Positions 34,601 to 43,888 of a DNA stretch of 64,000 nucleotides are shown piece by piece (positions within the stretch are counted from its first letter, which is position 1; the number at the start of each line of letters is the position of its first letter). This DNA comes from Akkermansiaceae bacterium (GTDB lineage: Bacteria > Verrucomicrobiota > Verrucomicrobiia > Verrucomicrobiales > Akkermansiaceae): the NCBI GenBank assembly GCA_021200315.1, contig JAJQGU010000053.1, positions 1 through 64,000 of the forward strand. The letters are read 5' to 3'. Below the pieces are notes generated by a model. The model was given only the letters and a program-made list of their open reading frames with translations, did not search any database and was not told the DNA's origin. A program made the position numbers and the translations under genes.

Positions 34601-36463
34601 ATGCAGAAGAAACGCATGGCAGGAGTGTTGATGCCTCTGTTTTCATTGCGCCGTGAAAACGACCATGGCATCGGAGATTTGTGCGCCTTGAGAGAATGGG
34701 TCGATTGGGCAGCGGATCACGGCGTGAGTTTCCTGCAATTGCTCCCGGTGAACGCGCTGGGTTCGGAGCCTTCGCCATCCCCTTATTCGGCGATCAGCTC
34801 CGTGGCGTTGGAGCCTCTCTATCTTTCTCTGGAGCCATGGGCTCTCCCCGGTATGTCAGAGCGCATCATCTTTCCGCCGGAGGATTTGCCGCCCCTGATG
34901 TTTCCGGCGGGGCCGGATTTAGTGGATTACTCCCGAGTGCGCCTTTGGAAGAAGAGCGTGCTTCACCAAGCTTGGCGCGCGTTCTCTTCGGAAGAGGAAT
35001 ATCGGATGCTGCGTCCGCACTTCCGGCAGTGGGCGTTGGAGCAGGGGGACTGGTTGAATGATTTCGCCTGTTTCAGCGTGGCTTCACATTTGTTCGGCAC
35101 CAGTGACTGGTGGAAATGGCCGGAGCAGGATCCGAATCGAGTGCGGCTGATTGCGGGAGAATATCGGGACAGGCTCGATTATGAAAAATGGCTGCAATGG
35201 CTATGCTATTACCAGTGGAAGCTTCTTCGGGCCTACGCGGAGCTTCGCGGCGTGGCTTTGATGGGCGATATGCCGATCGGCGTTTCGATGGCCAGCTCCG
35301 ATGTGTTCTTTGAGCGGAGAAATTTCGATATGGAGTGGAGCGGCGGAGCGCCCGCGGAAGGCGATTTCGCCGACGATCCTTTCACCGGAAAATGGGGGCA
35401 GAACTGGGGCGTTCCCCTCTATCGCTGGGATGAGATGGAGAAGGACGGTTTCCGGTGGTGGAAGCGGCGCGTGCGGCGTATGGCGAAGATATTCAGCATA
35501 TGCCGCATCGATCACATTCTGGGCTTTTATCGCATTTACGCCTTCCCTTGGAAGCCGGAGGACAACCCAGTCTACCTCCATCTCACCCCCGACGAGGCGG
35601 CGGCGCGTTGCGGCGGCCGGCGCCCGGGGTTCAAGCCGTGTCCGGATGACACGCCGCAGAACAGACGAAGCAATCTGACGCACGGTGATCGTTTGCTGCG
35701 TGTCCTGCTTGAGGCTGTCCCCGGCATGCGCATGGTGGGGGAGGATCTCGGCTGCGTGCCTGATTATGTGCGGCCGGACATGAGCATGCTGCGCATAGCG
35801 GGGTTCAAGATTCCTCACTGGGAGATTGAAGAAGGGCGCATCATTCCGGGAAGCCGGTACAATCCCTGCTCCTTCGCCGTTTATACGACGCATGACTTCG
35901 CCCCTTTCATGGAGTCTTGGAATGAGTGGTGGCAGGGCGTGCGAGCCTGGCTGGATGTGAGAGAACGCGCGGAGGAGCTGGAGGAAAGAAAACGCAATGA
36001 ATTGAAGAATAAATATGAAGATTGCCGTCGGGTGTTGCTTTGGTTTGCCGATTATTGCGGCATGCAGCAGGAAAAAGTGATGAGTCCGTGGACTGAGGGC
36101 GTCAAGGATAAGCTCTACCGAGCCTTGTTTTCTTCCCGTTCAAATTATACCTCTCTGATGTGGACGGAATTGTTCGATGAAGCGAGGCGACTCAACATCC
36201 CGGGTACTGTCGGCGGTTGTAATTGGAGGCCCCGTATGCCCTTTACCGCCCGCGAGGCGGGAAAACTGCATCAGTCCGCCTGGCTCCGGGAACTGATTGA
36301 GACGAGTGGACGGGCTCCCAGGCCCGGCCTCAGCCGGGAGGAGGCGCTCGGCCAAATTAAGATCCCCGACGCGCTGCGGATCGGCCGCCGCTTTTTCTCT
36401 TCACCGGCAGAGTATGCGCGAGAGCTGGGGAAGACAAAATACGAGTTGCTCAAACAACCGTGA
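34601..36463 (+). CDS. malQ: 4-alpha-glucanotransferase
   Basis: A 620-residue GH77 amylomaltase (MalQ), transferring maltooligosaccharide units between glucans. The segments MPLFSLRRENDHGIGD, GDMPIGVS, SICRIDHILGFYR with the nucleophile aspartate, MVGEDLGCVP with the acid/base glutamate and VYTTHDFAPF are all present. Two adjacent insertions are typical of plant-type and verrucomicrobial enzymes. It stands alone on the plus strand between the serS array and the prophage remnant. The latter begins only a few bases after its stop at 36463. Confidence 0.93.
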   Translation: MQKKRMAGVLMPLFSLRRENDHGIGDLCALREWVDWAADHGVSFLQLLPVNALGSEPSPSPYSAISSVALEPLYLSLEPWALPGMSERIIFPPEDLPPLMFPAGPDLVDYSRVRLWKKSVLHQAWRAFSSEEEYRMLRPHFRQWALEQGDWLNDFACFSVASHLFGTSDWWKWPEQDPNRVRLIAGEYRDRLDYEKWLQWLCYYQWKLLRAYAELRGVALMGDMPIGVSMASSDVFFERRNFDMEWSGGAPAEGDFADDPFTGKWGQNWGVPLYRWDEMEKDGFRWWKRRVRRMAKIFSICRIDHILGFYRIYAFPWKPEDNPVYLHLTPDEAAARCGGRRPGFKPCPDDTPQNRRSNLTHGDRLLRVLLEAVPGMRMVGEDLGCVPDYVRPDMSMLRIAGFKIPHWEIEEGRIIPGSRYNPCSFAVYTTHDFAPFMESWNEWWQGVRAWLDVRERAEELEERKRNELKNKYEDCRRVLLWFADYCGMQQEKVMSPWTEGVKDKLYRALFSSRSNYTSLMWTELFDEARRLNIPGTVGGCNWRPRMPFTAREAGKLHQSAWLRELIETSGRAPRPGLSREEALGQIKIPDALRIGRRFFSSPAEYARELGKTKYELLKQP

Positions 36464-36471
36464 ACCCTTGA

Positions 36472-36654
36472 CGCGGGGTGCTGGATTGGGTGCGTGCCGG
36501 CGGTGCCGCAAGATGTGGCTCGCAGGGAATGGCAATGGAGCTCGTGGGGCACGACAGCGCGGCCGTGCACGAGGTGTATATCCGGCCGACGGCGGAACAG
36601 CTGGCGGCCGCGGCGGCGGCACTGCCAGTGCTGGATGCAAAAAAAAAGACTTGA
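36472..36654 (+). pseudogene. C-terminal remnant of a phage tyrosine recombinase
   Basis: A plus-strand frame of 60 codons, lacking a start, contains MAMELVGHDSAAVHEVYIRP followed by TAEQL and an alanine-rich tail and TGA. The LVGH(D/S)S..V...Y sequence is the active-site end of a tyrosine integrase, with the conserved histidine and the nucleophile tyrosine, usually at the very end of the protein. The frame has no upstream catalytic domain (R-x-x and H-x-x-R box absent), so it is a truncated relic. It begins just after malQ and was not in any long open frame. Confidence 0.8.
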
Positions 36655-36678
36655 CAGGAGAAGCGCGTGAGATAAACT
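36651..36678 (+). promoter_or_regulatory. Possible promoter after the integrase remnant
   Basis: A perfect TTGACA (36651-36656), 16-base spacer and TAAACT (36673-36678), overlapping the end of the integrase remnant. It drives no recognisable gene, only the hairpin-rich stretch up to 36768. Confidence 0.5.
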
Positions 36679-36683
36679 AAGCC

Positions 36684-36769
36684 CGCACCCACAAGGTGCG
36701 TTTTCATATATATTTTTTTGTTTGTTTTTCCCTCACCCCGGCGCAGAAATGCGCCGGGGGCGGTTTTTA
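36684..36769 (+). ncRNA. Candidate short structured RNA
   Basis: Downstream of the promoter at 36651-36678, a 6-bp hairpin CGCACC/GGTGCG (36684-36700) with T-rich flanks is followed by a 9-bp hairpin CCCCGGCGC/GCGCCGGGG (36736-36759) and then GCGGTTTTTA. It would make an about 85-base transcript with two hairpins and a rho-independent end. It could simply be a pair of terminators. Confidence 0.3.
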
Positions 36770-37330
36770 TCTACCCCACGGCACACCCTTTGCGAGCCCC
36801 CGCCGGGTGAAGGCAGTACTGCGCCTCTGGCCGCGGGGAAGAGGAGCGCGGCGCACGAGGTCGCGGGAGATGAAGCCGGCCTGCCATGCCTGCGCGAACG
36901 TGCGGAACGCGTCCGCCGCATGCGAGCAGGCGTTATGGAGAGGTTCTTTGCGTTCCACGCCGCTCCGCCCCATGGGAGCGGTCTGGTAGTTCTCCAGCGC
37001 GTTCACGCCTGAGATGTGTTCGATGCCGTCAACCAGCACGGGCTCGGAGCAGCGGGCATGGAAAACGCAGTAACGAAGGAGCCGCCGTGTCAGGTCAATG
37101 GCCGCCCAAATATCCGTTGTGCGCGGCACAATGCGGGAAGGAAGTCCCAGCTTCTGGAAGTGCGACTGGAAGGAAAGCCCCTGCACTTTATCGCGCTGCG
37201 CCGCGTCGTGGGGAAGAATGTGCATGGCAACGGCCTGCCCGCAGCGGGCTTCCCATTCGCGGCACTTGGCGATGAAGTAATCCAGATTCTTGTTATTGGC
37301 CGTGTGATGGTCGAGAATCAAAAACTCGCC
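36767..37330 (-). pseudogene. Phage terminase large subunit, C-terminal nuclease fragment
   Basis: Minus-strand fragment of about 185 residues matching the C-terminal RNase H-like nuclease half of a phage terminase large subunit. Recognisable are HDAAQRDKVQGLSFQSH, RIVPRTTDIWAAI, a YCVFHARC, and HNACSHAADAFRTFAQAW with the catalytic aspartate of the last motif. The ATPase half and the first nuclease strand are missing. The reading frame runs on without stop across the junction near 37330 but has no homology there. It reads away from, and against, the polyvalent-protein gene. Confidence 0.88.
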
Positions 37331-37354
37331 TGAAGCAGCGGGCTGGACGAGCCG

Positions 37355-40300
37355 TTGCGCGGGGAGTTCACGGAGGGCAAGGCACTCACGGATGAGGAGA
37401 TTCGGCGGGCAGGCATTTCGCGCGAAGGGACGCTCGGCTCGATAGGGTACCGCATCGGACGCAATGCCGGCGAGACGGTGATTTCGAACATGCGCAACGG
37501 GACGATAGACGAGAGGCAGGCACTCTGGATAGCGGACTTCGCTCCCGGCTCGGACAAGGTGCAGTCGGCAGGCGTGAGGCTCGCCATTGAGGGCGCGAGC
37601 AAGGGCGAGATTCTCGCCCGCATGGAGGCGGAGCAGGCTCTGCTGAACATGCAGGATGAAATGGGACTCTCAGGCGGGACGGACCTCTTCGGCGGTGCGC
37701 TCGACAATGACGAGTTCAATAATTTCGCGGCGAAGTACGTCAACCGCAAGCGCAACAGCCTCGGGCAGGATATTTCCTATCTCAATAAACTTGTCGGCAA
37801 AAAACTATCCAAGGAGCAGGCAAAGAGGTACGGCATCAACATCAAGGACCCGGAAGGGCTCCGCAAAGCCCTCGACAAGCTGAGGCTTCAGCAGCAGGAG
37901 TGGCAGAACCCGTGGGTGCGCCGCGAGCTCATGGACGAGATCCGCGACGCATGGAAGAAGGAAAACCCGATTATTTCCGGGAGCGGGGAGCTCACGGACA
38001 GCAAGGGCGGCACGGACGGCTCGGACAGCAAGGGCGGCTCGGACGGCACGGGCGGCGCGAGCATGTCTGTAACGGCGGTGAAGCGCGGCGGCAAGGAGCC
38101 GCCTGTTTTCAAGATGCTGGATTTGTATCACAAGCGCGACCTCCGCGGTGAAAGTTTCACGGTGAAAGAGGCTAAGGAGAAGAAGCTGTTCGACGAGCAC
38201 GGCATCATGCAGGCGGCGAACGGCGTTCTTATCGACGGCACGAGCTTCGCCGTTACGGCTATGCACGCGAGCCCGCATTGGATTCAGGACAAGTTCCGGC
38301 TGGACAAGATTGGCTCGGGCGAGGGGGCGCAGGTGTTCGGCTCCGGCATGTATTTCACGGAGAGCGAGGGGGTGAATGACCATTACCTCGACCAGTTTAA
38401 AGAGGAAAACCACGTACGGTCTTGGAAAATCAACGGAAAAAGGTATACTAGTTGGAAAGAGCTCGCCGACGTACTGACAGAAGCAATAGGAGACGAAAGG
38501 GCGGGGCGTTTCGCGCCCCTTGTTTTCGCACTGAGGGGGGATGATACATTTGAGATAGGTGATGCTTTTGAACACCTGAAAGCAGAAGAGAAGTACGCCC
38601 GCCGGCTTATAAAAGACGACTTCTACTATTCATCCGAACCGATTGAACGCGCGAAGAAAGATCTGCAAATCATCCCTAAGATTAGAGAATGGCTGGCAGA
38701 CAAAAACAATAAGATAGAGTATGAAGGGACGGAAACAATCCCCGCGTACAACTACCGCGTGGAAATAGACGCGGAGGAGGGCGAGCTGTTCTATTGGGAT
38801 GACCTCATGACCGACGAATCGAACGCGGGAGCTTTGGAGCGTATTCGCAATTCGCCCGTGGTGGAGGTGAGGGAACTGGCGGAGGCTATCGGGGCGAACA
38901 CCGGCGAAAAGTTCTATTGGGCTCTCGCCGACAAAATGCGGGAAAAGCACGGGCTCGGATACTCCCGCAAGGACAAAGCTTTGGCAGCGAGATACGCGAG
39001 CGAGGCACTTCTCGCCTCCGGCATCAAGGGGCACAAGTATGCGGACGGATTCACGCGTGGCAAGGCGAGGAGCAAGCGGGACTATAATGAAGTGGTGTTT
39101 GACATGGACGCAATCAGGATTACGCACGTGGCAAGAGGGAACAGGGACTGGAAGCCCTACGTGCCGCGGGAGGAGCCGGGCGGCGCGAGCATGTCGGTAG
39201 TGATACCGCCGCGCCGTATTTGCCGAACGAGACAAGAAGCTCTGGCAACAGTGGGCGGCCGCGGAGGTTCGCTGATTTTGGAAAACCGTTTTCTGAATCT
39301 GAAAGCCGTTTTCAATTCTAAGAGCAAGGGGAAATTTGCTCATAAGGATTCACTGGGAAGAACCTTTGAGGCTCTTCAGCCCTCAGGGATGAGCGATGAG
39401 GACATCAAGACGGCACATTTCTCCGCCTACGGAAACATTGTGGAATTGTTCGCCAACGCGGAGCGGATGAAATACGAGCGGGCATATAAGGATAAAGAGG
39501 TGCGCAAGGGCTTTCTGCATGTTTACTCCCCCTTTGAATTGGAGGGGATGGGCGAGAAGTTTGAAGCGAATATTGAGTTAATGATTTTTAAAGAAAAAGG
39601 GAAAACTCCTATGGCTTACCTTCTTAATGTGAGCTTGGCTCCTGCCGCCGGACAAAAAGGCAGGGGAGCCGGTTTCCCGAATCTCCCCATTTATTTATCT
39701 GGGGAAATTAAAAGTGATTTTCCCGATATTGTCAAGCGGGAAGAAGAAAAAAATTACGGAGGGAGCTTTTCGGTAATCGGTCCGCGGGCGAAGACGTTTT
39801 CGAAGTACGTGGACAAAGCGTTCCTCGGCCGCGACGACGGGAAGATGCGTGCGGAGATTGACGCGAGCCAAGCGAGGCTGAAGGGCGCGTGGACGGCTCC
39901 GAAAGATCTCGACAGGCTGGCAACGCCGGGCGAGAAGAAGAAGCTCGATGAGCTCCGCCATGCGTGGGATGAGTGGCAAAAACTCGCGCACTCAAGGAAA
40001 CCGGAGGAGCTTGCTGAAAAACAAGCTTTGCAGAAACAGGCCGCCAAGCTGGAGAAGGAGCTGGAAGGGCTTGGCGACCGTATGCTTAAGGAGCTGGGGT
40101 ATGACTTTAAGAACGCAGCACTGCCCGAATTGCTGGACAGGGGGGGACGGTTCGCGCTTCTGGGTGAGTTGGACAGGCTGAGAAACGACACCCAGCTCAG
40201 CGTCTACAAAAAGTATGAAAGGAAGCTGGGGGAGGTGCTGGATTATCCCGAGCTCTTTGATGCGTACCCCGAGCTTGCGGAGATGGAGGCACGGGACAGA

Positions 40301-40945
40301 GATTTGGGCAAAGGTTATTACGGAAGCTACGACCAGTGGACGCATATTATTACAATAAATGAAACCTTGACGCCGGAAGAGAGGCGCAGCGCGCTCCTTC
40401 ACGAGATTCAGCACGCGATTCAGGATATTGAGGGGTTCGCCGCCGGTTCAAGCGTCGGAGCGGCGGGCGATAAAGCACGGCGCATTCAGTGGGCGAGAGA
40501 AAAGCTTAAGGATTACCGCTGGGAGTTAAAGCAAACCGAGGCTTACCCGGAGGAGATGAAAGATATGGACCGGAGCGCGCTTAAGGGGGCAAGAGATAAG
40601 CTGCTGGCAGATTATACGGCTCTTGGGGCGGAGCATTTACGGAAGACGAAGAAAGAGCGCAGGAGCCTCACCGATGAGGAGCGCAAGAAAGAAGCGGAGC
40701 TTTGGGACTCGTACAGAGATTATGATTCCCTCCTCAGCATGGTGGAGAGTAAAGGCAAGAAAAACGCGAGGGAGGTTGTAGAGGAACTCAAGAAGGAAAT
40801 TAAGCAGACGCAAGCGCAGCTGCGAGGAGTGCATGGGGTGCGGCAAAGCCTGAGCGACTACGAGCTTTACCGTCGCACCCCGGGCGAGATTGAGTCCCGC
40901 AACGTGCAGGAGCGGCGGAACTGGACGGCCGAGCAGAGGCAGTGA
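37355..40945 (+). CDS. Phage polyvalent protein, 5' truncated
   Basis: A 1196-residue remainder of a phage polyvalent protein. The open frame starts after a stop at 37331; the first usable codon is a TTG at 37355 with no ribosome site, so the true N-terminus is lost. Modules seen: residues 1-95, LTDEEIRRAGIS and GYRIGRNAGETVISNMRNG; 255-600, an ADP-ribosyltransferase-like module with AMHASPHWIQDKF, GSGEGAQVFGSGMYFTE and VVFDMDAIRITH; 640-800, an AHFSAYGNIVELFANAE region like the BECR/LPD3 domain; 860-930 helical; 980-1030, a metallopeptidase-like HEIQH (1016-1020); and a tail with RRTPGEIESRNVQ. Three GG(A/S)(S/M)(F/S)SV linkers precede modules. No other phage gene follows. Confidence 0.85.
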   Translation: MRGEFTEGKALTDEEIRRAGISREGTLGSIGYRIGRNAGETVISNMRNGTIDERQALWIADFAPGSDKVQSAGVRLAIEGASKGEILARMEAEQALLNMQDEMGLSGGTDLFGGALDNDEFNNFAAKYVNRKRNSLGQDISYLNKLVGKKLSKEQAKRYGINIKDPEGLRKALDKLRLQQQEWQNPWVRRELMDEIRDAWKKENPIISGSGELTDSKGGTDGSDSKGGSDGTGGASMSVTAVKRGGKEPPVFKMLDLYHKRDLRGESFTVKEAKEKKLFDEHGIMQAANGVLIDGTSFAVTAMHASPHWIQDKFRLDKIGSGEGAQVFGSGMYFTESEGVNDHYLDQFKEENHVRSWKINGKRYTSWKELADVLTEAIGDERAGRFAPLVFALRGDDTFEIGDAFEHLKAEEKYARRLIKDDFYYSSEPIERAKKDLQIIPKIREWLADKNNKIEYEGTETIPAYNYRVEIDAEEGELFYWDDLMTDESNAGALERIRNSPVVEVRELAEAIGANTGEKFYWALADKMREKHGLGYSRKDKALAARYASEALLASGIKGHKYADGFTRGKARSKRDYNEVVFDMDAIRITHVARGNRDWKPYVPREEPGGASMSVVIPPRRICRTRQEALATVGGRGGSLILENRFLNLKAVFNSKSKGKFAHKDSLGRTFEALQPSGMSDEDIKTAHFSAYGNIVELFANAERMKYERAYKDKEVRKGFLHVYSPFELEGMGEKFEANIELMIFKEKGKTPMAYLLNVSLAPAAGQKGRGAGFPNLPIYLSGEIKSDFPDIVKREEEKNYGGSFSVIGPRAKTFSKYVDKAFLGRDDGKMRAEIDASQARLKGAWTAPKDLDRLATPGEKKKLDELRHAWDEWQKLAHSRKPEELAEKQALQKQAAKLEKELEGLGDRMLKELGYDFKNAALPELLDRGGRFALLGELDRLRNDTQLSVYKKYERKLGEVLDYPELFDAYPELAEMEARDRDLGKGYYGSYDQWTHIITINETLTPEERRSALLHEIQHAIQDIEGFAAGSSVGAAGDKARRIQWAREKLKDYRWELKQTEAYPEEMKDMDRSALKGARDKLLADYTALGAEHLRKTKKERRSLTDEERKKEAELWDSYRDYDSLLSMVESKGKKNAREVVEELKKEIKQTQAQLRGVHGVRQSLSDYELYRRTPGEIESRNVQERRNWTAEQRQ

Positions 40946-41076
40946 ATACGGGTATTATGCTTATGCTGAGGCGGATCCGAAGGCACACGGTTTCCATGAG
41001 CCGCGATGAAGCCGATCGCTGGCTCGCCATGACGGCGGGAGAGAGCTGAATCCGTCATGCGTCATACAATAGAGAG

Positions 41077-41385
41077 TCAGAGCGGGCGCTCCCCGAGCCA
41101 GTGGACGCCCGGGTAGTCGTTCCCGCGGTATTTGTCCTGAAGCTCCTGCTGAATACGCGCAAGCTCGCGATCCATGAATTCGGGGATATCCTTTTGATGG
41201 GATGCGAGCTCGGCAAGAATGCGATCCCGATAGTCGAGAGCCATCTGATGAGCTCTTTCCGTTGAGCCGCATTGAAGATCGGAGAAATATTTCGTGATGA
41301 TGCGTCCGCATCGCTGAATGCTGACGCGCCATCCCTGGAAATCCGTGTTCTCGTAAGTGTAGCGGGTGATGTTTTTCTGGCTCAT
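41077..41385 (-). CDS. AP2-like DNA-binding domain protein
   Basis: A 102-residue protein whose first ~45 residues look like an AP2 domain: YTYENTDFQGWRVSIQRCGR with KYFSDLQCGS. The remainder is a charged helix. AP2-like domains in bacteria usually go with mobile elements or phage homing genes. It lies next to the prophage remnant, yet sits on fba's strand behind fba's terminator. The ATG at 41385 gives the compact protein; the open frame is 46 codons longer but low in complexity. Confidence 0.55.
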   Translation of the reverse strand: MSQKNITRYTYENTDFQGWRVSIQRCGRIITKYFSDLQCGSTERAHQMALDYRDRILAELASHQKDIPEFMDRELARIQQELQDKYRGNDYPGVHWLGERPL

Positions 41386-41463
41386 GGTGGTGGAGGTGTG
41401 CAGGGCCTCGGTTGGGGAATATGCGTGAGACGCTTTGGGGAAGAAGGAAGTTCGATAACTGGT

Positions 41464-41497
41464 AGAAAATAAAGAAGCCGCCTCCTGGGGAGGCGGC
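41464..41497 (-). terminator. Terminator after fba
   Basis: On the minus strand GCCGCCTCC pairs with GGAGGCGGC (41477-41497) with a 3-base loop, followed by TTCTTTATTTT. Confidence 0.85.
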
Positions 41498-41526
41498 GGC
41501 GGGAGAAGCACAGGGCAGGTCATGGA

Positions 41527-42558
<1,032 letters not shown>

Positions 42559-42586
42559 GGTTTTGTTTGGTTGGTTAAATGATTAA

Positions 42587-43879
42587 TTATTCGGGAAGAA
42601 TTTCGCCGCGCACGAGGTCTTCGAGCGTCTGCCGGGCGCGGATGAGCGTCCACGTGCCGCCGTCGACGAGCACTTCGGCCGCCATGGGGCGGGAGTTGTA
42701 GTTCGAACTCATGGAGAAGCCATAAGCTCCAGCGGAGAGAACGGCCAGATATTCGCCCGCGCGGATGTCGTGCATGGGACGGTTCTGAGCCTGAAAGTCG
42801 CCGGATTCGCAGATGGGTCCCACTACGTCGGCTGTGACGAGGTCGTCTCCATGCTGGACAAGGGGGACAATCTCGTGATGCCCCTGATAAAGCGCGGGGC
42901 GGATGAGGTCGTTCATCCCCGCGTCCACTATCTTGAAGGTCTTGGATTCTCCTTTCTTTTCGTAAAGGCATTTGGCGAGCAGGACGCCGGCATTGCCGAC
43001 GATCATGCGGCCGGGCTCCACAATGATGCGGAGCCCCAAGGGCTTGAGCAGGGGAATGAGGCGTTCGGCGTAGGTTTCGATATGGAGGTGAGAGCGGGAT
43101 TCCCGGCTTTCCCACCATGCGGGGAAGGCCGCCGGGAGAGGCTGGTCGTAGACGATGCCGATGCCTCCGCCGATGGAGAAAAATTCGATGCCGTAGAGCT
43201 CCCGAAGGCGGGCCGCCATTGGGGCGACCTTGTTCACAGCCTGTACAAAGGGCTCTATGCTCGTGAGCTGTGAGCCGATGTGCATTTGAAGCCCCCTGAT
43301 GATGAGACTGGGCATTTCGTGGTGGATAGCGGCGTACAGAGCTTCCACACGATCGAGGTCGACGCCGAATTTGTTTTCTTTCCTGCCGGTGGTGATGTAT
43401 TGGTGCGTGCCGGCCTCGACATTGGGATTCACGCGCACGGCCACGGGAGCCTTGACGCCCATCGAGGCGGCGATTTCGTCGATCGTGCGCAGTTCAGCTT
43501 CCGATTCGGCGTTGAAGCAATAGATGCCCTGTTCGAGAGCATAGCGGATTTCATCTTCCGTTTTGCCCACACCGGCATAGGTGCAGCGCCCCGGGTCGCC
43601 TCCCGCGCGGATGGTGCGCCACAGTTCGCCGCCGGAGACGATGTCGAACCCCGCGCCTTCCCTGGCCATCAGCTGCAGGATGGCGAGGTTCGAGCAGGCT
43701 TTCACGGCATAGGCCACTTCGGCGCCCAAGGGCGAAAGAGCTCTTTTCAGGCGTTGGAAGTGGTCGAGAATGGTGTGTTTGCTGTAAACATAAGCGGGCG
43801 TGCCGACCGTTTCCGCGATGTGAAGCAGGCGAACGTTCTCGCAGCAGAGGAAGCCGTCTTGGTAATGGAATGTGTGCAT
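42587..43879 (-). CDS. lysA: Diaminopimelate decarboxylase
   Basis: A 430-residue PLP enzyme forming L-lysine from meso-DAP. AYAVKACSN holds the PLP lysine, HIGSQ and SIGGGIGI the ring-phosphate loop, and GPICESGDF the catalytic cysteine of the partner subunit. Family start MHTFHYQDG. The adjacent genes are the AI-2E permease (10 bases upstream) and fba, so lysine and leucine synthesis genes lie in one transcript. Confidence 0.96.
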   Translation of the reverse strand: MHTFHYQDGFLCCENVRLLHIAETVGTPAYVYSKHTILDHFQRLKRALSPLGAEVAYAVKACSNLAILQLMAREGAGFDIVSGGELWRTIRAGGDPGRCTYAGVGKTEDEIRYALEQGIYCFNAESEAELRTIDEIAASMGVKAPVAVRVNPNVEAGTHQYITTGRKENKFGVDLDRVEALYAAIHHEMPSLIIRGLQMHIGSQLTSIEPFVQAVNKVAPMAARLRELYGIEFFSIGGGIGIVYDQPLPAAFPAWWESRESRSHLHIETYAERLIPLLKPLGLRIIVEPGRMIVGNAGVLLAKCLYEKKGESKTFKIVDAGMNDLIRPALYQGHHEIVPLVQHGDDLVTADVVGPICESGDFQAQNRPMHDIRAGEYLAVLSAGAYGFSMSSNYNSRPMAAEVLVDGGTWTLIRARQTLEDLVRGEILPE

Positions 43880-43888
43880 GGCGAAAAA

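Noticed and set aside
40957-41049. 31-codon frame after the polyvalent protein (MLMLRRIRRHT)
   Set aside because: Too short, without ribosome site or homology; it may be the frame-shifted tail of the polyvalent gene but this cannot be supported.
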